A stretch of DNA of 43,829 bases from Brevibacillus fluminis (GCF_003710825.1 NZ_RHHQ01000016.1:1-43829), one strand, 5' to 3'. Positions 23,678 through 32,266 are shown, numbered from the stretch's first letter. The notes: generated by a model not told the origin, from the letters alone. Program-made: numbers and translations.

Positions 23678-25021
23678 GTGTCAAAATCGACAATGAATGA
23701 CCATCCGACTGTTAAGATGTACAGCATGAAACTGGAAGCAGCTCACGGAACCCATAGTACTCCTGTTGATACGCAATGGCTGCGTGATCTATGTCTGCAA
23801 GCAGGAGCGGACGATGTCGGATTCGTTTCAATTGGAAGAACTGAACTCGATGACCAGCGCAAAGACATTATGAGTCTGTTTCCCGAGGCGAGGACACTGA
23901 TCAGTTTCGTCTGCAAAATGAACCGCGAACCTTTGCGTTCAACAGCAAGGTCCGTTGCCAATGCGGAATTTCATCATGTCATCGATGATGTGACGCATAT
24001 CGGACATCAAATTGTGAAGGAGCTTGAAGCACAAGGCGTCAAAGCATTGAATCCACCGGCAGGGTTTCCGATGGAGGTCACAAGTACCGGCAAGGCATGG
24101 GTCATCTCGCATAAACCGATAGCGGTTGCGGCTGGACTCGGTCAAATCGGCATCCACAGAAATGTCATTCATCCAAAGTTCGGCAACTTTATTTTGTTAG
24201 GAACGGTTCTTACGAATGTGGACTTGACTACAGAAAGCCAGCCGATTGATTACAATCCGTGTTTGGAGTGCAAATTGTGCGTGGCGGCCTGCCCGGTAGG
24301 AGCCATTGGCGCTGACGGACACTTTAATTTCTCTGCATGCTATACACACAACTATCGAGAATTTTCCGGCGGCTTTACCGATTGGGTAGAAACGATTACC
24401 GACAGCAAAAATTCAAAAGAATACAGAGCCAAAGTCAATGACGCAGAGACGGCTTCCATGTGGCAAAGCCTCTCTTTTGGAGCCAACTATAAAGCAGCCT
24501 ACTGTTTATCCGTTTGTCCTGCCGGAGAAGATGTGATTGGCCCTTTTCTTGCCGATCGCAAGAATTTTTTCCAGGAAGTTGCTAAACCGCTGCAGGATAA
24601 AAAGGAAATGGTGTATGTCGTACCGAGATCCGACGCAGAGGAGTATGTCAGAAAGCGTTTTCCTCATAAACAAGTGCGACTGGTGAGCAATGGCTTACGC
24701 ACGAAATCAATACGGGCATTTTTGGCAGGGCTCCCCCATATGTTTCAAAGAAATCAAGCAAAAGATTTAGCGGCTACCTATCATTTTACATTTACTGGAG
24801 AAGAAGAAGCTCAAGCAACGGTTGTCATTCAGAACAAGACTATTTCTGTAAAAGCGGGACATATTGGGGATGCTGATTTCCAGCTTATTGCGGACAGTCA
24901 AACATGGATTCGGCTGCTAGCAAAAGAAACAGGGACCTTGTCAGCCGTCATCTCCGGTAAAATCCGTACAAAAGGCCCTTTAAAGCTGCTCAAAGCTTTC
25001 AGCAGGTGCTTCCCTTCATAG
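23678..25021 (+). CDS. QueG-like iron-sulfur protein with putative SCP2-type tail
   Basis: A 447-residue protein. Residues about 25-200 resemble the epoxyqueuosine-reductase / reductive-dehalogenase-like fold (LCLQAGADDVGFVSIGR, KPIAVAAGLGQIGIHRNVIH). A ferredoxin segment, NPCLECKLCVAACPVGAI, plus later Cys in FSACYTHN and AYCLSVCPAGED could hold two [4Fe-4S] clusters. The last about 80 residues (YHFTFTGEEEAQATVVIQNK, then KIRTKGPLKLLKAFSRCF) resemble SCP2 sterol-carrier domains that bind lipids. This pairing suggests reduction of a hydrophobic compound, which is inference. AAGGAG stands nine bases before GTG 23678; the upstream TTG directly touches that site and is unlikely. It follows tetR 2 in an operon. 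The queuosine pathway is unlikely because the tail and context differ from QueG. Confidence 0.82.
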   Translation: MSKSTMNDHPTVKMYSMKLEAAHGTHSTPVDTQWLRDLCLQAGADDVGFVSIGRTELDDQRKDIMSLFPEARTLISFVCKMNREPLRSTARSVANAEFHHVIDDVTHIGHQIVKELEAQGVKALNPPAGFPMEVTSTGKAWVISHKPIAVAAGLGQIGIHRNVIHPKFGNFILLGTVLTNVDLTTESQPIDYNPCLECKLCVAACPVGAIGADGHFNFSACYTHNYREFSGGFTDWVETITDSKNSKEYRAKVNDAETASMWQSLSFGANYKAAYCLSVCPAGEDVIGPFLADRKNFFQEVAKPLQDKKEMVYVVPRSDAEEYVRKRFPHKQVRLVSNGLRTKSIRAFLAGLPHMFQRNQAKDLAATYHFTFTGEEEAQATVVIQNKTISVKAGHIGDADFQLIADSQTWIRLLAKETGTLSAVISGKIRTKGPLKLLKAFSRCFPS

Positions 25022-25113
25022 ACATGGGACTGAATTTTTCACAAGAAGGTTCGCGTTAAGAAGAGATCGAATGAGAATTCACATGTTGAAATTAACTACG
25101 AGAGGAACCAATA

Positions 25114-25185
25114 TGGTGAAAAATATGACAGCCATCGTAATTTTAGTAGTGGTACTATCCTTGAGTGGATTTGGGCTTCTACTAG
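25114..25185 (+). pseudogene. Relic of an HlyD N-terminus
   Basis: VKNMTAIVILVVVLSLSGFG followed by LLLA is a close copy of the membrane anchor of the next gene (KKNIATIVILIVIAALGGFG). After CTTCTACTAG the similarity stops abruptly. The following frame (RGVDIDFAMHIRILNWQIVH... to VRTVLHK-stop at 25391) is of unknown origin. Confidence 0.65.
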
Positions 25186-25417
25186 CATGTCTCCCTGTTT
25201 TGGAGATAAGGATAGTCAATATGCAAGAGGAGTGGATATTGACTTTGCTATGCATATCCGCATTTTAAACTGGCAAATAGTTCACTTATGTCGAAATGCG
25301 GTTTACCAAAGATGGTATAAAGCGATTGACGGATTTGGAAAACTGCCAAAAAGATTTCTTCTTGGCAAAGTGAGAACAGTATTGCATAAATAGTAATAAT
25401 TTGGGAGAGAAACCACG

Positions 25418-26587
25418 ATGAAAAAAAATATAGCAACCATCGTTATTTTAATAGTGATAGCAGCTTTAGGTGGATTTGGGCTTCTACTAGGCGGAAAAGA
25501 TGCTGTTTCACTCGCCATGCAGCAAAAAGGCAGTATTGTAACCGCTGAACAAATTAATGTTTCGTTCCAGCAGGTGGGTGGAAAGGTAACAAATGTTGGT
25601 GTACAGGAAGAGATGGAAGTAAAAAGAGGGGACGTAATGCTTCAGTTAGATCCCACTGACGTCAACCTGCAAATTGCCAAAGTAACATCAGACATTCAAT
25701 CGACAGATATCAGGATCAAACAGATGCAGGATTCCATTCGAATTGGTGAACAGAAGATAGAAACCCAAGAGAGTCAAGCATCTCTTGGGATTCGGAGTGC
25801 TCAAACGGCTGAAAGCAAAATTTTAGAAGGAACCAGAAAGGAAGAGCTGGAAAAGCAGCGCCTGGCTGTTGATACGGCAAGTGAATCCTTGAAAAACGCT
25901 CAGACCAATTATGATCGGATCCACTCATTATATGAAAGCGGTGCGGTTCCAAAAGCATCCTTGGATACCGCTTACCTTCAAGTAACCAGTGCGCAAAATT
26001 CATTGAAGCAACAGGATGAAACATATCACCAAATGAGTAGAGGTGCACAACAACAAGATAAAGATCAGGCACGCCAGGCGACGGAAAAAGCAATGCTGGG
26101 TTTGGAAGTGGTCGCACAGTCTAAAGCGGAATTACAAAACAGCGCAATGGGAATCGACTTGTTAATCAAATCAAGAGAAGCCTTGCAAATTCAACTGGAG
26201 TCGCTTCGCGTTCAAAAAGATCGTCTGACTCTTCGTGCCCCTCACGATGGAAAGATTGTCAAAGTAATCCCCAAAACGGGTGAGAACGTTTCCGCTGGTG
26301 TTCCAGTTATCTTGTTAGAGACGAACCAGATATACTACGACTTTTATGTGGATGAGACCCAGGCTGCGAAGTTCAAGGTTGGTCAATCGGTTGCTGGTCA
26401 CTTGGTATCGACTGATCAGGATATAACCGGGATGATTAAATTTATTACTGCCGCGCCCCAGTTTGCGAGTCTCCGAATGAGCAGGGAAAAAGGTCAATCC
26501 GATCTGAATACCTTTCAGATCCGCGTATATCCTGAACGTACAAAAAACATTCTCCCGGGAATGACCATTGAGGTGAATATAAAGTGA
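25418..26587 (+). CDS. HlyD-family membrane fusion (adaptor) protein
   Basis: A 389-residue periplasmic-adaptor-type protein. One N-terminal membrane anchor (IATIVILIVIAALGGFGLLL) is followed by the first lipoyl half (ISFQQVGGKV-like FQQVGGKVTNVGVQEEMEVK). A long coiled coil (about residues 80-265, rich in Gln, Lys, Glu) follows, then the second lipoyl half (LTLRAPHDGKIVKVIPKTGE) and a beta-barrel. In Gram-negative tripartite pumps it joins the transporter to TolC; in Firmicutes it pairs with ABC permeases. GGGAGAG precedes ATG. Its TGA overlaps the GTG start of the permease (GTGA), so the two are translationally coupled. The TolC-family protein at 10605 could be a third partner. Confidence 0.9.
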   Translation: MKKNIATIVILIVIAALGGFGLLLGGKDAVSLAMQQKGSIVTAEQINVSFQQVGGKVTNVGVQEEMEVKRGDVMLQLDPTDVNLQIAKVTSDIQSTDIRIKQMQDSIRIGEQKIETQESQASLGIRSAQTAESKILEGTRKEELEKQRLAVDTASESLKNAQTNYDRIHSLYESGAVPKASLDTAYLQVTSAQNSLKQQDETYHQMSRGAQQQDKDQARQATEKAMLGLEVVAQSKAELQNSAMGIDLLIKSREALQIQLESLRVQKDRLTLRAPHDGKIVKVIPKTGENVSAGVPVILLETNQIYYDFYVDETQAAKFKVGQSVAGHLVSTDQDITGMIKFITAAPQFASLRMSREKGQSDLNTFQIRVYPERTKNILPGMTIEVNIK

Positions 26588-27783
26588 GTGCTTTTCTTGA
26601 AGAATGGAATTTGATGATAAGTGGCAAATTTGTTCGAAAAGCAATCCTTACCCCTCTAATTCTTTCGGTTTTCTTTGGGTATGTATATAGCAACAATCAA
26701 ATTGTCAAGACACCCATAGCGGTCATAGACGAGGATAATAGTTTATACAGCCAACAACTGATTAACAGGGTAAACGCTTCTCAATATATTGATGTAAAGA
26801 CAGTTCTTCACCAGGATGTTGATCCTGAGGTACTGCTCTCCAATGAAAAGTACATAGCGGTGATCTATCTCCCGCACGGATTGGAGCAGAACCGTTACCA
26901 GGGCAAGCAGTCCAACATCGGCTTTCTGGTAGATTATTCTGTCCCATCTGCTACAGGAAATTTACGCTCGGCTATGACGGAAATCATCTCAATTGAGAAT
27001 AGCACGGCTCCAACAGTAGGGAAATTGAAAGCGTTGGGATTGGCCGATGATCAGATCTCGGCTACGATTTCCAACCTTGCGCTTCAGCAGCGGTTCCTAT
27101 TTAATCCGACGAACGATAATCTGAATTTTATAGGCATCGGTTATATCACCATTATTTCTTTAGGAATCATTTATGGACAAACCCTCACCATCGTTCCACG
27201 TTTACGGGTGGAAGGTAGGCTGGCAGATGATTTGAAGCAGCCAATCGGTTTATTGTTGAGAGTTGTGCCTTACACGATCGTCTACATGATAGCCATGATT
27301 TTTACGTTAGCAGCGCTTAAACAAATCGGGGGCATGCGTTTTGTTGCAAGCCCATTGGAATATATAGTACCCCTTGGATTATTTTGTTTGGTGAGCGCGT
27401 GGCTTGGAATGTTGATAGGCTGGACTGCCAAGCATCCGCTTAGTGCTGCTGGGAGGGCTCAGCTACTGATCTCGCCTGCGTTCTTGTTAACTGGTGTGCT
27501 TTCCCCCATAATCCTCTTTCCACAGCCCATCCAAATCATGAGCAATCTGATCCCGGCAACATGGTACTTCAAAATCTTCCGTGGAATGGGTCTTCGTGGC
27601 GGAAACATGATGTACTATTGGGAAGAGCTTGGGGTGTTTCTTCTAATGTTGGCCGTTATTTTTGTTTTCCTGACCTTGCTAATTACGCGGGAGCTCAAGA
27701 AACGAAATCAGACCAAAACTGAAGAAACCTCAGAAGAAAGAGAGCTAAGTGAGAATCTCAGCATGAGAGAGCAAGTCACCTGA
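26584..27783 (+). CDS. ABC-2 type permease (YbhR/YhhJ-like)
   Basis: A 399-residue ABC exporter permease. One N-terminal helix (FVRKAILTPLILSVFFGYVY) is followed by a 150-residue extracellular domain (TPIAVIDEDNSLYSQQLINR..) and five helices. The conserved ABC2 segments include GIGYITIISLGIIYGQTLTI and SPAFLLTGVLSPIILFPQPI, with LIPATWYFKIFRGMGLRG near the end. A charged cytoplasmic tail closes it. Its start overlaps hlyD by four bases. No ATP-binding gene lies nearby, so it either uses an ATPase encoded elsewhere or lost its own. It may export a drug or hydrophobic compound together with the adaptor. Confidence 0.88.
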   Translation: MSAFLEEWNLMISGKFVRKAILTPLILSVFFGYVYSNNQIVKTPIAVIDEDNSLYSQQLINRVNASQYIDVKTVLHQDVDPEVLLSNEKYIAVIYLPHGLEQNRYQGKQSNIGFLVDYSVPSATGNLRSAMTEIISIENSTAPTVGKLKALGLADDQISATISNLALQQRFLFNPTNDNLNFIGIGYITIISLGIIYGQTLTIVPRLRVEGRLADDLKQPIGLLLRVVPYTIVYMIAMIFTLAALKQIGGMRFVASPLEYIVPLGLFCLVSAWLGMLIGWTAKHPLSAAGRAQLLISPAFLLTGVLSPIILFPQPIQIMSNLIPATWYFKIFRGMGLRGGNMMYYWEELGVFLLMLAVIFVFLTLLITRELKKRNQTKTEETSEERELSENLSMREQVT

Positions 27784-28100
27784 CAGTGGGGCTTCAGGCT
27801 ACAATAAAGTTTGTCTATAAGGCGAGTGCAAGCATCCAAGCCCGGTTGGACGGATTCAAATGTTCCACACCCGTGGGAAAGAGTTTGACATATCGCTGAC
27901 GAGGGTACCTGCTTCGCTGACAATCGTAGGCTCTCATGGAGAACAGATGGTAACGGAGCAAAGCGTCATGGCCAAGTGAAGACGAAATGATTTTTGGCGT
28001 GACAAACGGTGTAATCAGTGGAAAAACCATAGGAACGGTGGACATCCAAGCGACACCTAGGGAATACCGCTACGATTACAGTTACCGTTACGAAATAAAC
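27784..28100 (+). pseudogene. Unrecognised gene relic
   Basis: Two short frames, FHTRGKEFDISLTRVPASLT ending at TGA 27979 and IFGVTNGVISGKTIGTVDIQ thereafter, run to a terminator at 28105. They look like pieces of a soluble beta-rich protein broken by a frameshift, but I cannot name a family and no ribosome binding site is seen. Confidence 0.3.
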
Positions 28101-28104
28101 CCGA

Positions 28105-28143
28105 AAAAGCTCAAATTCTCGACAGAGAGATTTGAGCTTTTTT
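28105..28143 (+). terminator. Intrinsic terminator
   Basis: AAAGCTCAAAT and ATTTGAGCTTT pair around CTCGACAGAGAG (itself able to pair) and are followed by six T. Confidence 0.8.
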
Positions 28144-28262
28144 CATGTCAAACACCGAGGATAGCTATACCGTCACCTGACGTCATTACGACCGTTTTCA
28201 ACTGGGCTGCCCAGGTGGCGAAATTTCCCGAAGTAATGAGCTTATAGGAATCACATAATAAA

Positions 28263-28282
28263 TTCACCGATATTATAGTGAA
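28263..28282. promoter_or_regulatory. Candidate operator before the MFS relic
   Basis: TTCAC and GTGAA flank a ten-base AT core (TTCACCGATATTATAGTGAA), with a further GTTTCAC nearby. It resembles a TetR or MarR binding site in front of a transporter gene. Weak evidence. Confidence 0.3.
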
Positions 28283-28416
28283 ATTGATGAATTTTCAATT
28301 GTTTCACCATGTAAAATATCGATTTTATCCAGTAAACTTAAATTCGATGGAGTGAACCATCACCTGGCATAGATCAACCAAGCTATAAGGTTAAAAATTA
28401 AAAAGGAGCTTACAAA

Positions 28417-28672
28417 ATGAACCAAAACGTAGCTTGTGCCTCACAAAGTGCCGCAAGCAATTGGTCTTCTGACCGTCTTCCATGTGCCGGATTGCTCGCA
28501 TTGGTGATGGCGGGGTTTATCTGTATCCTAACCGAGACACTTCCAGCTGGTTAATTGCCCAAGATCAGCGAGGGGCTTGGAATCTCGCAATCTCTCACCG
28601 GTCAGCTCGTAACCCTATACGCGCTTGGTTCACTTGTGGCCGCGCCATAAATCGCATATTGCCCATCCAATT
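28417..28672 (+). pseudogene. MFS transporter N-terminal remnant
   Basis: An AAAAGGAG ribosome binding site precedes an ATG. The frame LLALVMAGFICILTETLPAG then hits TAA (28552) before LPKISEGLGISQSLTGQLVT, and hits another TAA after LVAAP. The sequence matches the first two helices of DHA1-type drug exporters. The rest is gone; the minus-strand oxidoreductase ends five bases later. It is an inactivated and truncated exporter. Confidence 0.8.
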
Positions 28673-28676
28673 CAAC

Positions 28677-29267
28677 TTAAAAGGCTTGCCCGATCTGATA
28701 AGCCTCGTTCAATAAAGTGGCAAAATGTGCCTCGCTCTTTTCCTTCGAGCTACCTTCAAATTTTCCATATGAATTATACATAAAGTGTACATGGGTATCT
28801 TGAACACCGGTATATTGCGCCAAGCCTACGTTCAGGTGATGCTCCACCATCAAATGATAATTGCGTTTTTCAAATTGACTCTGAGTCTCGCCAACCATGG
28901 TAATCCATCTTATTTTTTGAACTGGCAATTTGCCTTTGCCATAAGCAAATCCATAGTTCCACACCCGATCGATGTATCCTTTCATGATGGCAGGCATGCT
29001 GTACCACCATATCGGGAAAAGAAAGGCCAATGCATCACTTGCTCGGATCCGATCCATTTCGCGCTGTACCTCGTCTGAGTATGCTTTGTTCGGATTACTC
29101 CAATCAGGCTCATCTATTGTATGCAAGATCGGATTGAATCCTTCGGCATACAAATCGATGATTTCGAATTCATGCCCTGCTTCGGTCAAGCCTGCCGTGA
29201 ACCGCTTCGCCATACTCGCTGTGAGCGAATCTGGTCTTGGATGGGCAACGACAACTAGTATTTTCAT
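28677..29267 (-). CDS. Flavodoxin-fold NAD(P)H oxidoreductase (MdaB/KefF-like)
   Basis: A 196-residue flavoprotein. The start KILVVVAHPRPDSLTASMAK binds the FMN or FAD phosphate, AFLFPIWWYSMPAIMKGYID holds the flavin-contacting Trp region, and RVWNYGFAYGKGKLP is typical of NQO1/KefF relatives. It reduces quinones or similar electrophiles with NAD(P)H in the cytoplasm. The ATG at 29267 has GGAGG seven to eight bases upstream; longer in-frame extensions run through the promoter and are rejected. It is preceded by a MerR-type promoter and the merR gene on the same strand, indicating induction by the compound sensed by MerR. Confidence 0.9.
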   Translation of the reverse strand: MKILVVVAHPRPDSLTASMAKRFTAGLTEAGHEFEIIDLYAEGFNPILHTIDEPDWSNPNKAYSDEVQREMDRIRASDALAFLFPIWWYSMPAIMKGYIDRVWNYGFAYGKGKLPVQKIRWITMVGETQSQFEKRNYHLMVEHHLNVGLAQYTGVQDTHVHFMYNSYGKFEGSSKEKSEAHFATLLNEAYQIGQAF

Positions 29268-29301
29268 AAGGGTTCCTCCAAATTCATCTGAGAGTACCCT
29301 C

Positions 29302-29332
29302 AGTCTAAACCCTACAATGATTGTAGGGTCAA
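29302..29332 (-). promoter_or_regulatory. MerR-type promoter of the oxidoreductase
   Basis: On the minus strand TTGACC, a 19-base spacer and TAGACT. The spacer region carries a perfect 19-base palindrome, CCCTACAAT-C-ATTGTAGGG (29310-29328). The -35 overlaps the last codons of the merR gene (stop at 29312). The start codon lies about 35 bases downstream of the -10. Confidence 0.82.
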
Positions 29333-30115
29333 GGAGTTTATTTGAACCTGCAATTCCCACACACTGGTGTAACAAAATTCGTAAATGTCGCTCACTGTCT
29401 CAATTTTTTGATCCAAAATATAATGACGTAGCAAACTGTAATAGGTAGGAGAGTTTGCGTGGCTATCTTCGATAAAAAGTGTTAAATAAGTACCTTCTGC
29501 CATGTGATGAGACCGGAATCCTTCTGGAACGACCGTCGGGTTGACCAGAAATAAATAGGAAGCATTCGTTCGTTCATCAAAGAAAGTGGGCTGTGTCACA
29601 ATAAAGCCGGGTTCCGTATTGATATAATCAACCTGGTTGGAAAAGGGCAGGAATGAGCGGTAATATTCGGTTTCCTGCTCCTTGTATGTAGATACGTCAA
29701 TCAATTTGCAAAATATTTTTCTTGCCTCGTAATGCCGAACGGAAATCTGGTTTTTTGGTTCTGCTCGCAACGCCATGAGAAGATTGCGTTTGTCTTCGAG
29801 CTCTATTTTCAACGATTGCAGCTCTCTCATTTTCTGTTCCAGCCTCTGTAGCTGGACGGTGTAAACATGATCCATCCGGTCGGCATTCCACTGTGTCGCC
29901 GCCAACTCTTTTATTTCAGAGAAAGGGATGTCCATGATTTTGAACTTTTTAATCCGATGCAGAAGCGGAAGCTGATACAGAGAATAGTATCGATATCCTG
30001 TTTCTCGATTGATATGGACAGGAGAAAATAAACCGATTTTATCGTAATATCTCAGCGTTTGCAGAGGGATGTTAAACATTGCGGATATTTCTCCGATTCG
30101 AAAATAGGGTTCCAT
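29312..30115 (-). CDS. MerR-family transcription activator
   Basis: A 267-residue MerR regulator. The winged helix reads FRIGEISAMFNIPLQTLRYY, DKIGLFSPVHINRETGYRYY, followed by a coiled coil (RLEQKMRELQSLKIELEDKR) and a C-terminal ligand-binding domain of GyrI-like size (residues 120-267). BmrR-type proteins of this length sense hydrophobic compounds. It reads directly into the flavodoxin-fold oxidoreductase, whose promoter contains a 19-base palindromic MerR site overlapping the merR stop. This is strong positional evidence that the oxidoreductase is its target. Confidence 0.9.
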   Translation of the reverse strand: MEPYFRIGEISAMFNIPLQTLRYYDKIGLFSPVHINRETGYRYYSLYQLPLLHRIKKFKIMDIPFSEIKELAATQWNADRMDHVYTVQLQRLEQKMRELQSLKIELEDKRNLLMALRAEPKNQISVRHYEARKIFCKLIDVSTYKEQETEYYRSFLPFSNQVDYINTEPGFIVTQPTFFDERTNASYLFLVNPTVVPEGFRSHHMAEGTYLTLFIEDSHANSPTYYSLLRHYILDQKIETVSDIYEFCYTSVWELQVQINSLTLQSL

Positions 30116-30233
30116 TTGGCTTCATCACTCTCCTGTTTTCAATTCTTCTTAAGGGCATCGATTAGCTTTTTCCAACTTTTCCTAAAATGATATAATAAGC
30201 GGAAAACAGGTTCAATTACAAGGAGGGACAAAA

Positions 30234-30674
30234 GTGGAAGCGTTGATTGAAGAGTACGGTCGCCGATCCGTAATGCTCCGTGAAGCCATTGAAGACTTGG
30301 CCGAGGAGGAATTTTGTTTCAAGCCAGCACTTGATAAATGGAACATCCATCAAATTATCATTCATGTGGCGGATTCCGAGATTTTGTCCACACACAGGCT
30401 AATAAAAGTCTTGGCGGAGGAGAGCCGCTACAAATTTCCTTTGACCAAAATGCATGGGCAAAAGAACTTAAGATACGATTTATTGGACCGTGAACAGCAT
30501 TTGCATTTGTTCCAATTGCTGCGCTCCAGTATGCCGACAATTCTGGACCATCTGACAGTAGAACAAAGCGAGCGGGTGGGGTTGTATTAGGATGCGGGCG
30601 GTTCACTTTTAAGCAATTGCTGGAATTCCGTATCCAGCACGTCCGCGATCTACTTTCCCAATCGAACGGGTGAG
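30234..30674 (+). pseudogene. DinB-family protein, broken by stop and frameshift
   Basis: From ATG with AAGGAGGGA upstream, the first 118 codons encode a DinB/YfiT-type four-helix protein (ALDKWNIHQIIIHVADSEIL, with the first metal His). TAG at 30588 stops it. The next frame then gives FTFKQLLEFRIQHVRDLLSQ followed by SNG-stop, the missing last helix with its His (RIQHVRDLL). One nonsense change and one frameshift near 30600 are needed to restore about 147 residues. The family binds a metal through three His and includes thiol-dependent transferases. Confidence 0.75.
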
Positions 30675-30777
30675 GGAATCACCAGGAACCTCATCGATAA
30701 CAAAGATCATAAACCCCATAAACCCCATGCATAAATAACCAGGCTCTCTCATTAAGAAAGGAGAAAAGGCCAAGTGG

Positions 30778-31165
30778 GGACAACTGCATATGAAATCTGT
30801 TCAAGAAATGAACAACGACAATAAATTTGGGCCCGATTGAATCGACCCGGTCTTTCCATGGAAGAAGCGGATATTGTTGTTTTTGGATTTTCATATGATA
30901 GTGGAGTGAGCTTCCGCTCGGGAGCCAAAGAAGCACCTTGGGCGATTCGCGAAATAACCTATACAATCCCGCAAGCAACAGAGCACTAGGAAGACCTCTC
31001 GAATCTACACTATCTTGATGTTGGGGACATGCCTGGGGAAAGTCGGGACGAGCTGTTTCAAAGTGTGGAAGAAACTGTGTGGCAGTGTGAAGGCCGGGAA
31101 ATTATTCACGATGATCGGTGGCGATCATTCCACGACGATTCTGGTATTTCGCGGAGTAGATCAGG
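30778..31165 (+). pseudogene. Agmatinase/arginase-family remnant
   Basis: ADIVVFGFSYDSGVSFRSGA then KEAPWAIREITYTIP is the ureohydrolase start. An in-frame TAG (30987) follows, then LHYLDVGDMPGESRDELFQS and, in another frame, LFTMIGGDHSTT with the manganese-binding GGDHS motif. The rest of the enzyme, with the DxHxD block, is missing, and the sequence passes into an alpha/beta-hydrolase fragment. The gene is dead. Confidence 0.75.
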
Positions 31166-31169
31166 CGTT

Positions 31170-31480
31170 AGACACAACCGCCACACCTGATCTTGTGGGG
31201 GAAGAACGACGTCATTTACCTTGCATCTGGTGCGTATCCTTACCAGAATGATTTAAAGAACGTCGATTTCAATCTGCATGATGCCGGACATTTTGCTCCG
31301 GAGGTTCGTGCCGATATTTTCGCCACCCACATCCGGGCTTTTGCCGGCTTTAATGACCTGTCGGCCCTAGATCCAGCTGCGATGTGCAGCTTTTTTTCTG
31401 TTCGGAAGTCCGCTCAGTCGAATTGGAACCTGATAACGCTGGTGGAACTGTTCTGTATTTTCTTTTTTCCGCCTCATTGA
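31170..31480 (+). pseudogene. Alpha/beta-hydrolase C-terminal fragment
   Basis: TQPPHLILWGKNDVIYLASG, then AYPYQNDLKNVDFNLHDAGH and FAPEVRADIFATHIRAF, match the end of haloalkane-dehalogenase-like hydrolases, with the acid Asp in WGKND and the catalytic His in DAGHFAPE. The nucleophile half is absent. It is joined directly to the agmatinase relic, a deletion junction. Confidence 0.72.
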
Positions 31481-31489
31481 CTCTCCCCT

Positions 31490-32005
31490 TAACGGTAACC
31501 TGAACCTTGACGACCTTCCAAGTAACCTTCAGCAGTTAGTTGCTCGTACACCTCGACAATCAGAGATCTTAAACCACCCAGTTCCCTCGCAAGCTCTCTT
31601 GTGGAGGGAAGGATACTACCCCTTGCAAAAAGAGATCCCTTAGGAGTTTTATAAACTTGTCTTGTTTTTGTTTCAGGTGTCCGGATTTATCGGATGTGTC
31701 TCCTTCCATACTTGAAAATTGGTATGACAGAAATCATTAAAAAGTGGTACTTATTAAAATCAATTTAACATGCTACCATAAATCAAATTCATCACAGAAA
31801 CGAGATTAAGGATGATGAGGAAACGTAAACACAACCTTCTCAGAGCACCTACGATTAGAATTCAAACCGACACAACCATCCAATTGGCCTTGAGTATAGA
31901 TCATTTGTCAGTTCGTTGGTAGTTGGAGACCTCTTTATGGCATAGCTGAATTTGAGACTATCGGTGGCATCCATTGCACCTGTACTGGGTAGCATTTCAA
32001 CATGG
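31490..32005. pseudogene. Decayed copy of the mocR/MFS divergent region
   Basis: On the minus strand 31500-31700 matches the first codons of the mocR gene at 40704 (its DNA-binding domain). 31716-31785 matches the shared operator region, and on the plus strand 31850-32000 matches the MFS start, including the residues VASIAPVLGSI. Frames are broken throughout. At 32005 similarity switches to an M20 fragment. Confidence 0.75.
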
Positions 32006-32233
32006 CGGGAGGTCGCAGCCGACATGTCCGGAAAAGAACAGATCGACATCGTCAAGGACGCCTGCTTCCACCATCGCCTTTGCACCGCACGCGCCTTCCT
32101 CGGGAGGCTGAAAAATGATTTTGATGCAACCAGTAAGCTGATCTTTCATTGTCATCAACCCTTTGGCCAGCCCCAAGCCAATCGTTGTATGTGCATTATG
32201 TCCACAGGCATGCATCATTCCCTTATTGACCGA
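32006..32233 (-). pseudogene. M20 amidohydrolase fragment (AbgB/HipO type)
   Basis: The minus strand encodes MMHACGHNAHTTIGLGLAKG, then KIIFQPPEEGACGAKAMVEA and GVLDDVDLFFSGHVG. These are the metal-site blocks HxCGHxxH and PPEEG of aminoacylase-type M20 enzymes. About 75 residues remain, without start, C-terminus or dimerisation domain. It is antisense to and just before the PhzF gene. Confidence 0.8.
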
Positions 32234-32266
32234 AACGTAGCCTCTAAAGAAAGGTTGGGATTTTTT

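Noticed and set aside
31952..32266. N-terminal extension of the PhzF gene
   Set aside because: Its residues come from an MFS relic and antisense M20 sequence; the PhzF family starts at ATG 32267.
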